Source: Parasphingorhabdus halotolerans
GTDB taxonomy: Bacteria > Pseudomonadota > Alphaproteobacteria > Sphingomonadales > Sphingomonadaceae
Length of the DNA: 64,000 bases
Assembly: GCF_012516475.1 (NCBI RefSeq)
Contig: NZ_CP051217.1
Coordinates: 2,046,001 to 2,110,000 of the forward strand
Direction: 5' to 3'
Shown here: one piece after another, positions 44,462 to 53,258 of the stretch
Layout of the letters: each line of letters opens with the position of its first letter
How positions within the stretch are numbered: position 1 is the stretch's first letter
Notes under the pieces: generated by a model
Database searches by the model: none
What the model saw: the letters and a program-made list of their open reading frames with translations, nothing else
What the model was told of the DNA's origin: nothing
Position numbers and translations under genes: made by a program

Positions 44462-45079
44462 TCAGGCATGAGCAAAAATATCAACTTCTGGCCAGCCCGC
44501 AACATCAAGGCGCGCGCGGTGCGGCAAAAAGTCGAAACAGGCCTGCGCCATTTCCGTCCGTCCTTCCCGAGCAAGACGAAGCTCCAGTTCATCTTTCAGG
44601 CGGTGCAAAAAGCGGACGTCCGAAGCGGCATAATCCTGCTGCGCTTCACTCAATACTGGCCCGCCCCAATCGCTCGATTGTTGCTGCTTTGATATATCTT
44701 GTCCCAAAAGTTCGCGCACCAGTTCCTTGAGACCATGCCGGTCGGTATAGGTGCGGATCAAGCGAGAAGCGATTTTAGTGCAGAATACGGGTTCTGCCAT
44801 GACGCCCATATAATGGTCGATCGCCGCGAGATCGAAACGCGCGAAATGATAAAGTTTCACTCTCGTCGGATCAGCGAGAACGGCTTTTAAATTCGGCGCT
44901 GCATAGTCACTATCGGGTCCGAAACGCACCAGATGTTCATCGCCTCCACCATCAGAAATTTGCAACAAGCAAAGACGGTCCCGCAGCGTTTGCAGCCCCA
45001 TTGTTTCTGTATCAACTGCTACCGGACCATTTGCCAACACATCAAGTGGCAAATCTTCTTCGTGGAAATATACGGCCAT
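44462..45079 (-). CDS. rnd: Ribonuclease D-like 3'-5' exonuclease
   Basis: DEDD-family exonuclease of 205 aa. The motifs are VAVDTETMGLQTLRDRLCLL (Exo I: Asp, Glu), LYHFARFDLAAIDHYMG (Exo II) and QQDYAASDVRFLHRLKDEL (Exo III: Tyr, Asp). It lacks the HRDC domains of E. coli RNase D, as usual for the short alphaproteobacterial form. It likely trims structured RNA 3' ends. It begins the operon that continues into lptC. Confidence 0.92.
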   Translation of the reverse strand: MAVYFHEEDLPLDVLANGPVAVDTETMGLQTLRDRLCLLQISDGGGDEHLVRFGPDSDYAAPNLKAVLADPTRVKLYHFARFDLAAIDHYMGVMAEPVFCTKIASRLIRTYTDRHGLKELVRELLGQDISKQQQSSDWGGPVLSEAQQDYAASDVRFLHRLKDELELRLAREGRTEMAQACFDFLPHRARLDVAGWPEVDIFAHA

Positions 45080-45142
45080 TATGTCTCACTTATTTTCAAT
45101 TTATCTGGTCTCGGATGTTCGCATGTGTCGCACAAATCAAAA

Positions 45143-45170
45143 TTGACAGGGAAGCGTCCGTGGCTATGCT
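45143..45170 (+). promoter_or_regulatory. Sigma-70-type promoter of the DUF4870-like gene
   Basis: TTGACA (45143-45148) is 16 bases from TATGCT (45165-45170), about 50 bases before the ATG at 45221. The -35 box matches consensus and the -10 box matches four of six. Confidence 0.6.
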
Positions 45171-45220
45171 GTTTGCCGCAGCACAAACAAAACAGCAAGT
45201 TATGATTGGGGAGATATCAT

Positions 45221-45583
45221 ATGGTCGAACAAACACCACAGCCCGCATCCGGTGGTTTTGATTTTAACAAATCCACTATTATATCGTTGCTCTACATAGC
45301 TGGATTTGTCGTCGGCATTACCGGCATTGTTGCGTTTATCCTCGCGCTTATCTGGAAAGATGAAGTGGCAGGCACTTGGGAAGAAAGTCATTTGCAATAT
45401 CATGTGATGACCTTCATCGTGAGCTTGATTGCTGGAATAATAGGTTTTCTGCTGATAATCCTCGGCATAGGCATACTGATTCTTTTGGCCGTCGGTCTTT
45501 GGGTTTTGGTGCGATCCATTATCGCCCTGTTAAAGGCGCAAAAGCATGAACCAATGCCTGATCCCAAAACTCTATTATTTTAA
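45221..45583 (+). CDS. Small membrane protein, DUF4870-like
   Basis: A protein of 120 aa with three hydrophobic segments: IISLLYIAGFVVGITGIVAF, MTFIVSLIAGIIGFLLIILG and ILILLAVGLWVLVRSIIALL. The motif WEESHLQYHVMTF between the first two, and the general layout, fit the DUF4870/TM2-like group of inner-membrane proteins of unknown function. The ATG at 45221 has GGGGAG about 9 bases upstream. A short cytoplasmic tail ends in PDPKTLLF. Confidence 0.8.
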   Translation: MVEQTPQPASGGFDFNKSTIISLLYIAGFVVGITGIVAFILALIWKDEVAGTWEESHLQYHVMTFIVSLIAGIIGFLLIILGIGILILLAVGLWVLVRSIIALLKAQKHEPMPDPKTLLF

Positions 45584-45768
45584 AATCGATGCTTTCGGGA
45601 TTGGCTTAGCGCTAAATTCACCATGTATGGATTTTTGTTCGCATAATCCCATATTTTTCTATATAGTTGCGCTGCGTGAAATGTAGATTCGCGCAAGATA
45701 ATGATCGTGCGCTCGTCCGCGACGACATTGGATGATATATGACGGACGAAGCGAAAGTCGATTGAAGA

Positions 45769-46443
45769 ATGGGTTTTGATAGAAACCGGCGTGGCAGAGG
45801 CCGGGACAAGCGCGATAGCTTTGGTGATGAGAATTTTGACGGTTATCAAGGTGATAACGGCCCACCGGTAGAAAGATACACGCGCCCTGACAATGATTTC
45901 GGCGGCGGTAGCCGTGGTGGCGGCCAAGGTGGCGGAATGCCAGATCAAGTTGTTGGCGAAAGCACCGGCAAGGTGAAATTTTTTAATGCGCAGAAAGGAT
46001 TTGGCTTCATTGTGCAAGACGCAGGTGGCGAGGATGTGTTTGTTCACATCAGCCAAGTCGAGCGCGCTGGACTGAAAGGCCTGGCTGAAGGTCAAGGCCT
46101 CAAGTTCTCGTTGGTAGATCGCGGCGGCAAGGTTTCGGCATCGGATATTCAGATTGATGGCGATTTGATCGAAGTTCAGGGCGCACCGGACCGACCAGAT
46201 CGCGGTAGCCCACCGAAAAGAGAACTAACCGGTGAAAAAGCGACCGGTACGGTTAAATTTTTCAATAGCATGAAAGGCTTTGGCTTCATCCAGCGCGATG
46301 ATGGCGAGCCAGATGCATTTGTGCATATATCAGCCGTGGAACGCGCTGGCATGAGCGGCCTTGAAGAAGGTGACAAGCTTGAGTTTGAGCTGGAAGTCGA
46401 TCAACGCGGCAAGACTGCTGCAGTCAATCTGGTCTCCAAATAA
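45769..46443 (+). CDS. Cold-shock protein with two CSD domains
   Basis: A nucleic-acid chaperone of 224 aa. A charged, Gly/Arg-rich N-terminus (MGFDRNRRGRGRDKRDSFGD, then GGGSRGGGQGGG) precedes two cold-shock domains. The first is about 66-130 (GKVKFFNAQKGFGFIVQDAG, DVFVHISQVE) and the second about 155-222 (GTVKFFNSMKGFGFIQRDDG, DAFVHISAVE). RNP1 and RNP2 are intact in both. Alphaproteobacteria often carry such double-CSD proteins. The 185-base leader (45584-45768) may form a temperature-sensitive 5' UTR, which I infer only from its length. A terminator follows. Confidence 0.93.
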   Translation: MGFDRNRRGRGRDKRDSFGDENFDGYQGDNGPPVERYTRPDNDFGGGSRGGGQGGGMPDQVVGESTGKVKFFNAQKGFGFIVQDAGGEDVFVHISQVERAGLKGLAEGQGLKFSLVDRGGKVSASDIQIDGDLIEVQGAPDRPDRGSPPKRELTGEKATGTVKFFNSMKGFGFIQRDDGEPDAFVHISAVERAGMSGLEEGDKLEFELEVDQRGKTAAVNLVSK

Positions 46444-46492
46444 GGCGCGTTGGTAACGCTATTTGGAGATAGAATACAGAAATTGCGAATTA

Positions 46493-46518
46493 GGCGGGCA
46501 TGGTCCCGCCTTTTTTTT
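46493..46518 (+). terminator. Rho-independent terminator of the cold-shock gene
   Basis: GGCGGG (46493-46498) and CCCGCC (46505-46510) enclose six bases and are followed by eight T residues. Confidence 0.85.
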
Positions 46519-46600
46519 GCGCTGAATCAGACTGACCGTATGGTATTAGAACGCGACCCTAGGACTGCTGGATAGACAAGCTTCAAACGCATTGGACACA

Positions 46601-46633
46601 AAAAAACCCGCCAGATTTACTGGCGGGTTTTTA
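46601..46633 (-). terminator. Rho-independent terminator of the autotransporter gene
   Basis: CCCGCCAG and CTGGCGGG arms around a five-base loop; on the minus strand the stem is followed by a T tract. It lies 15 bases beyond the autotransporter stop. A-tracts on both sides make it potentially bidirectional. Confidence 0.85.
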
Positions 46634-46647
46634 ATCAGTTTATAAGC

Positions 46648-49600
46648 CTAGAAGCGGAATGTTACAGCGCCTGAATATACTTGGCTTTGAACATCGGATC
46701 TTCCAACTGTTGAATCGGCGGACAGATCCAGAGATACATTGCCTGCGTTATACCGCAAACCGACGCCAACTTCACCCCAATCGCGGTCCTGGTTTACCAG
46801 AGCAAATGGCGCTGGCAGGCCGTTACCGCCGACAAAGTTCGCTGCGAATGTATTGGGACTATCAATAAATTCATGAACATAATTCATGGAAGCCCGCAGT
46901 TGCAGTTTATGACCCGGTTTGGATTTAAACTCCACTCCGGCCAAGCCTTGAACACTGTTATAGTCCGGACGAACAATTGCCAGAGCCGGTCCTCCGCCGA
47001 CTTCGTTGACATTGCTGAAATTGACTTTAGCCGCGCGGCCCCGGATTCCAGGTGCGATTATCGCATCCAGCAGATACAGTTCTTTGGAAAGGCCAATCTC
47101 GCTTGAATAGACCAAGCTGTCATCGTCAGTCGTCAGGCTGAATGACTGCGTGCCCAAACCAACAGTACGCAATGTCTCTGCGTTGTATGTACCGATGCTC
47201 AAGCGCGCATCCAGAACGAGGTCTGCAAAGGTTTTCGCGCGGCCATAGACAGAGCCCATGATCGTCGTAGCCTTGGCCGAGTTCCCCAACGACGCAACAC
47301 CATCGACATCGGAATAATAAGCTGACACACCGATGAACGAGGCTTCATCCAGATAATATTCCAGACCACCGGCGATAAAGAAGCCGTCAAACTCATCATC
47401 ACCGTCCGCCCCGTTGCCAGGATTTGTGAGAGGCATTGATCCTGTGTCACCGTTGACAAAACCGCCGGCCAAATAGACCGCCATGTCTTCATTGACACCA
47501 CCTGACATTACTTCGCCTTGCGCTGCACTGGTGGCAGCATCGCTCATGATAGCTGGTGAGCCGGGAATGTTCATTCCACTCAACGAAGCAGATGCCAATT
47601 GCAACGGCTGACCAGAAACGGCAACAGTGCCGCCGTTCGAAGAACGGTCCGCCAAACTTATGCGGTTCTGATAGAAGTCCGACACATTACCAAGAAAACC
47701 GCGGGCCAAAGACTGGACCGTCGACTCTGTCGTCGGAGCCCAACTGTTAAAGGTAGCCCGAATCGTAGCTGCATCGGTGAAATCGAGGAAGGAAAATAGT
47801 CCCGCGACAGCTCCATTGCCACGATTTCGATCCATAAGACCGGCAAAGCTAACTTGCAGAGGATTGGTCCGGTCTATCACATTCTGATAGCTCTGTGCCC
47901 GAACCCGAAGATCAACAGCGTTGGCGCTATAAGACAGGCTCGACAACAGAATCGCCGACAAGTTTGAAACGCCAGCAAATTGATTGGTTACGCCGCCCGC
48001 CGCGTTGACAATGCGGTACGTGCTTGGGGTCGCAGTCTGGAAACCGGCGATGTTGCCAATTGCGACATTGCCGCCAACATTGGCCTGGCCAGTTACGGTC
48101 AACCTGTCGGAGGTGCCGGAAGCACCAATATCAACGAATAGCGTCGAGCCTGAAGCCAAAATCGCACTGCCGTCGATGGTAAGATTGCCGACTGTCCCCA
48201 ATGTCCCCGGCGCGATTGCACCAGCAACACTCGTCAGGAAAGGTGTCTTAACGGTACCCGAACCGGACAACATGCCCGAAAACAGCGAATAATCGCCTGT
48301 GCTGTTGATAGCGCCATTGACCGCAACGCGGCCACCGGTTTGATTGACGTCGATCAACGTGTTCAACGTACCGCTTGCTGCGACGCTTAAGCCAGCAGCT
48401 CCGCCGACATTCAGCCGGTCAATGGTCCGTGTGCTGCTCAATGTGGTCGTTCCGGATTTGTTCAGCGTGACTTCGAAGTAACGCGAGTTCACCTGAAGAG
48501 CAGGATCAGTGCTGATCACTGGCTCAATGTTGTCAGGAACAAAATTGGTTGCTCCAGCAAGACCATTTGCCAATGTTGGCGCCGGCTGGGGATCACCAGG
48601 AGCTTGTGATTCTTCTTGAGCGGCTTCCGGTCCCCCGGCAGCGTGCGCCTCGTTATCCGCCAGTTCGACACCGTTATGCGGGGCTTCAACAGCAAATTCC
48701 ACGCCATTTCCATTTGCTTGGGCCTGATGTTCGGAACCCATGATCATCCCTGCGCGGGCACCAGGAGCGGCCGCTGAAGCAGCAACTTCTGTTGGCGCCG
48801 CAGATGCCGCAACAGATGACGCTGCCTCGGATGCAGCTTGCGAATCTCCGCCAGCAGCAAGTTCGGGTGCTGCGCTAACATCGTTTACTTCAACGATGCC
48901 GATACCGGAGGTCAGATTACCGCCAGCCATTGGCGTCGGCGTTGGCGCCGGACGCGAAGGTGGCGTATCCGTTCCGGTTGCCAAATCAAAACAACCCTCA
49001 CCAGGGTTGTCGCCTTCCGGGTCGAAACAAACTTCACCAAAAGCCGGTGTGTCACCGAAACGTCCCGCAGACTGCGTAGCAGGAAATCCGTTAACTACTG
49101 CACCGCTGGCATTGATGATCCGATAAGCGGGATCAAGGTCAGTTTGCCAATGGGTTGCATCTTCCCATGCGCCATCGCCCGCTTTTGCGCTGACATAACG
49201 ATATGGGTTATTGGCTGCGATATAATCCGCAAACAAGAACAATGGCTGGTAAAAACTTTCCGTGCCGTAGGAGCTAAACACCTGTGGGCCAAAGAAGCGT
49301 GAACCGCCGGACAATACGCCAATCTGAAGGTCTTCGGTCGACAGGCTGTTATTGGCTGCATCCAGAATCAACGGGCCACCGGAATCGCCGCCAGCCGTTG
49401 TGCCTTCACGTACGCGCGGCTCGTCTTTGTAGAGGTTGAAATCGAAAGGATTGGTCTTGTTCGGATCGTCAAAGTCGAGACGATAGAGAACCTGTGGCAA
49501 GTCGCCAAACGGCTGACCAAACAGGAAGTTGTTGCGATTGTCGAATGACGATAGCGATCCGAGCATATTTTCGGCTGCACGGCGACGGAAGTCGATACCG

Positions 49601-50226
49601 ACATTAGCTCCGGCCGTTCCACTGCCTGTGCGGCCATAGCCGGTAATATTGACGTGATAGCCAGTGCCATCGGCGTCGCTGATTGAGTCGGGGGTCGGGA
49701 GAGGGGAGAACAGCAATGCCCAAGTCGGGATTTTGCCGGCTGGTGTCGCGAGGCTGGCCAGGGCAATATCGCCTTCGAGGAAACCGAAGCTATCTGGGCG
49801 TTCGTTTGATTGCGGGTTCCAAAGAATTTGATTTACCAAAAATGTATTGATCGACTGTTCAAATGTTCCGGTCGTAATACCCAATTGATCGCGGATAAAG
49901 TTCCGCAATTGAATGGCGTTTGAATCAAAGGACCACGCGGTCTTGACGACCGGACCATAGTCGCTTTCCGGACGATCGTTGACGCAGTGTGCTGCAAACA
50001 ACACGGTTCGTGGGTTGATCAGAGTACCGGAACATACAAATCCGTCGCCGCGAGCAAACATACCAACACCATTTACGCCGCTATTATCTACAATGTCTGC
50101 GGGTGTCTGATTGTCATTTGGTACAATAGCCTGTGCCGGCGAAACGAGCGCCAATGCCGCGATTGCGCCTGCTGCTGTTGTGCGCAAGAGTGTCGCGCGT
50201 TTGAATTGTCGAAAATCCTTAGCCAT
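46648..50226 (-). CDS. Trypsin-like serine protease autotransporter
   Basis: A type Va secretion protein of 1192 aa. The signal peptide is AGAIAALALVSPAQA (about 20-33). The S1 domain covers about 50-345, with the catalytic triad as H80 (LFAAHC), an Asp in EGDIALASLA and S282 (TTAGGDSGGPLIL). A linker of about 150 residues rich in Ala, Ser and Pro follows (AASEAASSVAASAAP). Then come beta-helix repeats (ATRTIDRLNV-like, GGNVAIGNIAGF) and a C-terminal autotransporter barrel from about 920, ending SGAVTFRF with the terminal Phe. It may release itself or cut external proteins. Well-isolated: a terminator downstream and a 315-base control region upstream. Confidence 0.92.
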   Translation of the reverse strand: MAKDFRQFKRATLLRTTAAGAIAALALVSPAQAIVPNDNQTPADIVDNSGVNGVGMFARGDGFVCSGTLINPRTVLFAAHCVNDRPESDYGPVVKTAWSFDSNAIQLRNFIRDQLGITTGTFEQSINTFLVNQILWNPQSNERPDSFGFLEGDIALASLATPAGKIPTWALLFSPLPTPDSISDADGTGYHVNITGYGRTGSGTAGANVGIDFRRRAAENMLGSLSSFDNRNNFLFGQPFGDLPQVLYRLDFDDPNKTNPFDFNLYKDEPRVREGTTAGGDSGGPLILDAANNSLSTEDLQIGVLSGGSRFFGPQVFSSYGTESFYQPLFLFADYIAANNPYRYVSAKAGDGAWEDATHWQTDLDPAYRIINASGAVVNGFPATQSAGRFGDTPAFGEVCFDPEGDNPGEGCFDLATGTDTPPSRPAPTPTPMAGGNLTSGIGIVEVNDVSAAPELAAGGDSQAASEAASSVAASAAPTEVAASAAAPGARAGMIMGSEHQAQANGNGVEFAVEAPHNGVELADNEAHAAGGPEAAQEESQAPGDPQPAPTLANGLAGATNFVPDNIEPVISTDPALQVNSRYFEVTLNKSGTTTLSSTRTIDRLNVGGAAGLSVAASGTLNTLIDVNQTGGRVAVNGAINSTGDYSLFSGMLSGSGTVKTPFLTSVAGAIAPGTLGTVGNLTIDGSAILASGSTLFVDIGASGTSDRLTVTGQANVGGNVAIGNIAGFQTATPSTYRIVNAAGGVTNQFAGVSNLSAILLSSLSYSANAVDLRVRAQSYQNVIDRTNPLQVSFAGLMDRNRGNGAVAGLFSFLDFTDAATIRATFNSWAPTTESTVQSLARGFLGNVSDFYQNRISLADRSSNGGTVAVSGQPLQLASASLSGMNIPGSPAIMSDAATSAAQGEVMSGGVNEDMAVYLAGGFVNGDTGSMPLTNPGNGADGDDEFDGFFIAGGLEYYLDEASFIGVSAYYSDVDGVASLGNSAKATTIMGSVYGRAKTFADLVLDARLSIGTYNAETLRTVGLGTQSFSLTTDDDSLVYSSEIGLSKELYLLDAIIAPGIRGRAAKVNFSNVNEVGGGPALAIVRPDYNSVQGLAGVEFKSKPGHKLQLRASMNYVHEFIDSPNTFAANFVGGNGLPAPFALVNQDRDWGEVGVGLRYNAGNVSLDLSADSTVGRSDVQSQVYSGAVTFRF

Positions 50227-50541
50227 TTGTCAAAATCCCTTGTTTTTCTCAAGTCAGAATAGACCCTCAATGAGAGCTTTGCTCAATTTTACAACTCAAA
50301 GCAAAGGCAAAAATGGCGGAAATACTGTCAATATTCTGGAAAATGCTGGTTTTCTGGGGCTTTTAGCTAGTGCGAAAAACTAAGATTTAGTTGCTTCTGT
50401 GATCATTTAGCCACAGTTTCCGCCATTTTTTTGTGAATTTGAGGTTCAGTGCCAAAAGGAATCAAGTAAAAACAACGGCTCAAGGACTATTGTGACCGCA
50501 CCCGAACGGCGGGCCAAATAAAGGGCCAAGCAAATGAGAGG
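50227..50541. other. Control region upstream of the autotransporter, with long inverted repeat
   Basis: No gene is seen in these 315 bases. AAAAATGGCGGAAATACTGT (50309-50328) is an inverted match of ACAGTTTCCGCCATTTTT (50413-50430), except for two bases. The arms could pair around an 84-base loop or serve as two operator copies. The stretch is notably AT-rich. The 3' end of the GDT1 gene begins at 50542. Confidence 0.5.
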
Positions 50542-51108
50542 TCATAGAATGCCCCATGCGCTTAATGCCATCACTCCACCGATTATCAGGAAAATCACGC
50601 CGCCGAATTGTCTGATTCTTGTTATTGGTATCATCTGTGCGAGCTTTTCCTGGAATACCAATGCCGGAACGCAGGCGATCATGACACCAATCCAGCCACC
50701 GATAGCTGCAAAGGCCCACATATCTGTCCGCGCGGCTGTGGCAGCCAGAATAAATTGCCCCTTGTCTCCAAGCTGCAAAATGAAAATACCCAGAAAGGCA
50801 GTCCAGAACGGCCCTATGGTCCACTTTTCCAGAAGATCAACCGGGCGCCGCCATGCCAGCATGCCTGCACCGGCGAATATAAGCGAAATGGCATAGAAGA
50901 GCCTTAGCGGCTCTTCGCTAATCCACTGGTTGACGACCGACCCGCCCAGCGCTGAGATGAAACAATTGAGCGCTGTAGCCAGGCCAAGCCCCCACAGAAT
51001 CGGCGTAGCTTTGCCGTATCTGATAACCAGCGCCGCGCACAGGATTTGCGGTCGATCCCCGATTTCCGCCAGAGCAAGAGCAAATAGGGAAGTTAGGAAT
51101 GCATCCAT
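50542..51108 (-). CDS. TMEM165/GDT1 (UPF0016) family cation transporter
   Basis: An inner-membrane protein of 188 aa with six hydrophobic segments in two halves, each holding the family motif: LALAEIGDRPQ (E15, G17, D18) and ILQLGDKGQF. GDT1 proteins move Mn2+ and Ca2+ in exchange for protons; MneA-type bacterial members export manganese. The second motif reads QLGDKGQ where the usual wording is ExGDKT/S, so the first position is Gln in place of Glu and the ending differs. Transport of another cation cannot be excluded. It follows a small unknown gene by 14 bases on the same strand. Confidence 0.88.
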   Translation of the reverse strand: MDAFLTSLFALALAEIGDRPQILCAALVIRYGKATPILWGLGLATALNCFISALGGSVVNQWISEEPLRLFYAISLIFAGAGMLAWRRPVDLLEKWTIGPFWTAFLGIFILQLGDKGQFILAATAARTDMWAFAAIGGWIGVMIACVPALVFQEKLAQMIPITRIRQFGGVIFLIIGGVMALSAWGIL

Positions 51109-51122
51109 AGAATCTACAGCCC

Positions 51123-51458
51123 TTATGGCTGGCCACCAAGGCGTAGAGCAACGTCGGCCATGATGGCTTCGGACATAGTGGCATCAATCTGCCCGCAACC
51201 GACAGCATCGCGCATCGCTTTAAGATAGGAGCGTGCGATCATCACGCCGCTGCCGTGCTCCAATCCCTTTTGCAGGGCCGATTCAAATGCGCACGCCAGA
51301 TCATGCAATCCGGACAGGTGATGCTGCGCCGCCTTCTGGCGAATCTGGTCGAGGTGCATCAAAAACTGCAATGGGTGTTTCTCCACCAAAGAGGACGGAA
51401 TATTTTCCAGTAAACCGAGCATTTCTGCCTGAATGAATAGATTTTGATCATGGTCCAT
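51123..51458 (-). CDS. Small helical protein of unknown function
   Basis: I do not recognise the family. The 111-aa protein is soluble and mostly helical: DHDQNLFIQAEMLGLLENIP, HPLQFLMHLDQIRQKAAQHH, DLACAFESALQKGLEHGSGV, MIARSYLKAMRDAVGCGQID. The start at 51458 has a G-rich segment about 8 bases upstream. It is His-rich for its size (eight His), so metal binding is possible. It precedes the GDT1 transporter by 14 bases and may be co-transcribed with it. Confidence 0.6.
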   Translation of the reverse strand: MDHDQNLFIQAEMLGLLENIPSSLVEKHPLQFLMHLDQIRQKAAQHHLSGLHDLACAFESALQKGLEHGSGVMIARSYLKAMRDAVGCGQIDATMSEAIMADVALRLGGQP

Positions 51459-51678
51459 AACAATGCCCCCATTGTGCAAGATGCCACCATGCAAAAATAT
51501 GGTTAACAAAGGGTAAAGAGGTCGATTGACGCGTCAGGTACGAGGGCGGCTGCTTTCCCTTGACAATATGAGCGCTTTTGACCATTAGCGCGCTCAATTG
51601 ATGCGGCGTTGCTCTTAGCCGAGCTGCCGCTTTTTAATTTCAGCATCTGCTTTTAAGACCAATTTCAAGGAACGCTCC

Positions 51679-51846
51679 ATGGCGAAACCAGCCAATGTCA
51701 AAATCAAACTCGTCAGCACCGCGGACACAGGTTTTTTCTATGTAACCCGCAAAAATCCGCGCAACCTGACCGAGAAAATGGTGCAGCGCAAATATGATCC
51801 GGTTGTGCGCAAGCATGTCGAGTTCAAAGAAGCGAAGATTAAGTAA
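51679..51846 (+). CDS. rpmG: 50S ribosomal protein bL33, zinc-free form
   Basis: The 55-aa protein begins [20 protein letters not shown], continues [20 protein letters not shown] and ends [12 protein letters not shown]. It has no Cys pair, so it is the C- type that does not bind zinc. AAGGA lies 9 bases before the ATG. It is too short for many gene finders. It sits next to divK and DUF3572, a neighbourhood shared with related bacteria. Confidence 0.95.
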   Translation: MAKPANVKIKLVSTADTGFFYVTRKNPRNLTEKMVQRKYDPVVRKHVEFKEAKIK

Positions 51847-51864
51847 GTCGCTTTCTGATTCCTG

Positions 51865-52233
51865 CTAGCGGTGCAAAACTTTCTGCACTGATTCGATAAA
51901 TTTCGCGACTGATATCGGCTTTGAAACATAAGCCTCGGCTCCGGCCGTCAATATCCGGTCCTCATCACCTTTGCCGGCATATGCGGTCACCGCCATAATC
52001 GGAATGACCTTGAGCTGCGGATCTTTCTTTATCTGTTCGATCAGTTCCAACCCACTGACATGCGGCAATTGGATATCCATGATGATCAGATTGGGCACGA
52101 AACTGCGCGCCTTATCAATCACTTCGCGGCCATCTTTCACCGGTTCGACGACAAAACCATGCGCGCGGAGCAAATCACAGAATAGTTTGAGATTGAGTTC
52201 ATTATCCTCAACAACCAAAACTCTTTTTGCCAC
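51865..52233 (-). CDS. divK: DivK-type single-domain response regulator
   Basis: A stand-alone receiver domain of 122 aa. From the GTG start the phospho-acceptor is D53 (NLIIMDIQLPHVSG), with the acidic pair in LVVEDNELN, Thr in MAVTAYAGKGDE and Lys in AYVSKPISV. Residue numbering equals that of Caulobacter DivK, which controls DivJ/PleC signalling and cell polarity. AAAGGGA lies about 10 bases before the GTG; a TTG seven codons earlier is less likely. Divergent from the DUF3572 gene, its usual neighbour. Confidence 0.9.
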   Translation of the reverse strand: MAKRVLVVEDNELNLKLFCDLLRAHGFVVEPVKDGREVIDKARSFVPNLIIMDIQLPHVSGLELIEQIKKDPQLKVIPIMAVTAYAGKGDEDRILTAGAEAYVSKPISVAKFIESVQKVLHR

Positions 52234-52285
52234 TATGAATTTGTCCCTTTGCAACTGCGTGCCAACCCTTTAGGCGAAAGCCCAA

Positions 52286-52573
52286 ATGGAAACAAATCCC
52301 AATATCAGCGAAGAAACCGAAATTCTGGCGTTGAAGGCGCTCGGCTGGGTTTTGGAAGATAGCGAGCGGGCGCAGCGGCTTCTCGCGCTGACCGGTTTGG
52401 ATCCGCGCGATTTACGCTCGGGGCTGGAAGATCCTGCGATGCTTACGTCACTCCTGGGATTTTTGGCCAATCACGAGCCCGACCTGCTTGCTTGCGCCGA
52501 AGCTATTGATGTTGAACCGGCAAGGCTAGCCGCAGCGGCAGAATATCTGAACAATCCCGGAGATTTTTCTTGA
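52286..52573 (+). CDS. DUF3572 family protein
   Basis: A 95-aa alphaproteobacterial protein of unknown role. The family pattern is complete: AEILALKALGWVL-like opening (ETEILALKALGWVLEDSERA), RLLALTGLDPRDLRSGLEDP, then LGFLANHEPDLLACAEA and AAAEYLNNPG. It is divergent from divK and overlaps the following HAD gene by four bases (ATGA-type), so the two are co-translated. Confidence 0.88.
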   Translation: METNPNISEETEILALKALGWVLEDSERAQRLLALTGLDPRDLRSGLEDPAMLTSLLGFLANHEPDLLACAEAIDVEPARLAAAAEYLNNPGDFS

Positions 52574-53247
52574 ATAAAAAACCCCTTCTGATCAGCGATT
52601 GCGACGAGGTGTTGCTGCACATGGTTGTCCCGTTCCAGCAGTGGCTGGACGCGGACAAACACATCCATTTTGACCTCGAAAACGGCAGTGATTTTGCCAA
52701 TGCGCTGCGTCACAAACATGATGGCACGCAAGTTTTACCGGAACAAATATGGCCTATGCTCAAGGAATTTTTCGATACGGAAATGTACCGGCAAGGCGCA
52801 ATAGATGGTGCCGTAGAGGCCATCAACAAACTCTCGGACACCGCGGATGTTGTCATCCTGACCAATCTTATGGATGATCGGCAGGAAGCCAGAGCCGAGC
52901 AATTGCGTGCCGTCGGCATCGATTGCCCCGTCTATTGCAATCAAGGTGGCAAAGGCGAGGCGCTCAGTTCAATATTGGCAGAATATCAGCCAAGCGTGAC
53001 GGTATTTGTCGATGACCTTGGCCATCAGCATGGCAGCGTCGCCAAACACGCTCCTGAGGTCTGGCGCCTGCAGATGGTCGGTGAACCCATATTAGCGAAA
53101 CATATCAAAACCAATCCGGCAGCCCATGCGCGTATTGATAGCTGGAGCGAGGCATTAGTTTGGATCGGCGACAAACTGGAAAAGCGCGTCGCTGCGCCAG
53201 CAATGGATATCCCCTCCGAAAACCTTGACCCTGCCAACCATGCGTGA
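52570..53247 (+). CDS. HAD family hydrolase
   Basis: A 225-aa protein. Motif I is LLISDCDEVLLHM (D10, D12), motif II DVVILTNLMDDRQ and motif IV VTVFVDDLGHQHGSV with the Asp pair; the cap is small and helical. It resembles uncharacterised alphaproteobacterial HADs found next to DUF3572. A phosphatase activity is expected. It overlaps both neighbours' frames by a few bases, suggesting one transcript DUF3572-HAD-RidA-GDPD. Confidence 0.82.
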   Translation: MNKKPLLISDCDEVLLHMVVPFQQWLDADKHIHFDLENGSDFANALRHKHDGTQVLPEQIWPMLKEFFDTEMYRQGAIDGAVEAINKLSDTADVVILTNLMDDRQEARAEQLRAVGIDCPVYCNQGGKGEALSSILAEYQPSVTVFVDDLGHQHGSVAKHAPEVWRLQMVGEPILAKHIKTNPAAHARIDSWSEALVWIGDKLEKRVAAPAMDIPSENLDPANHA

Positions 53248-53258
53248 GAATTGGAATC

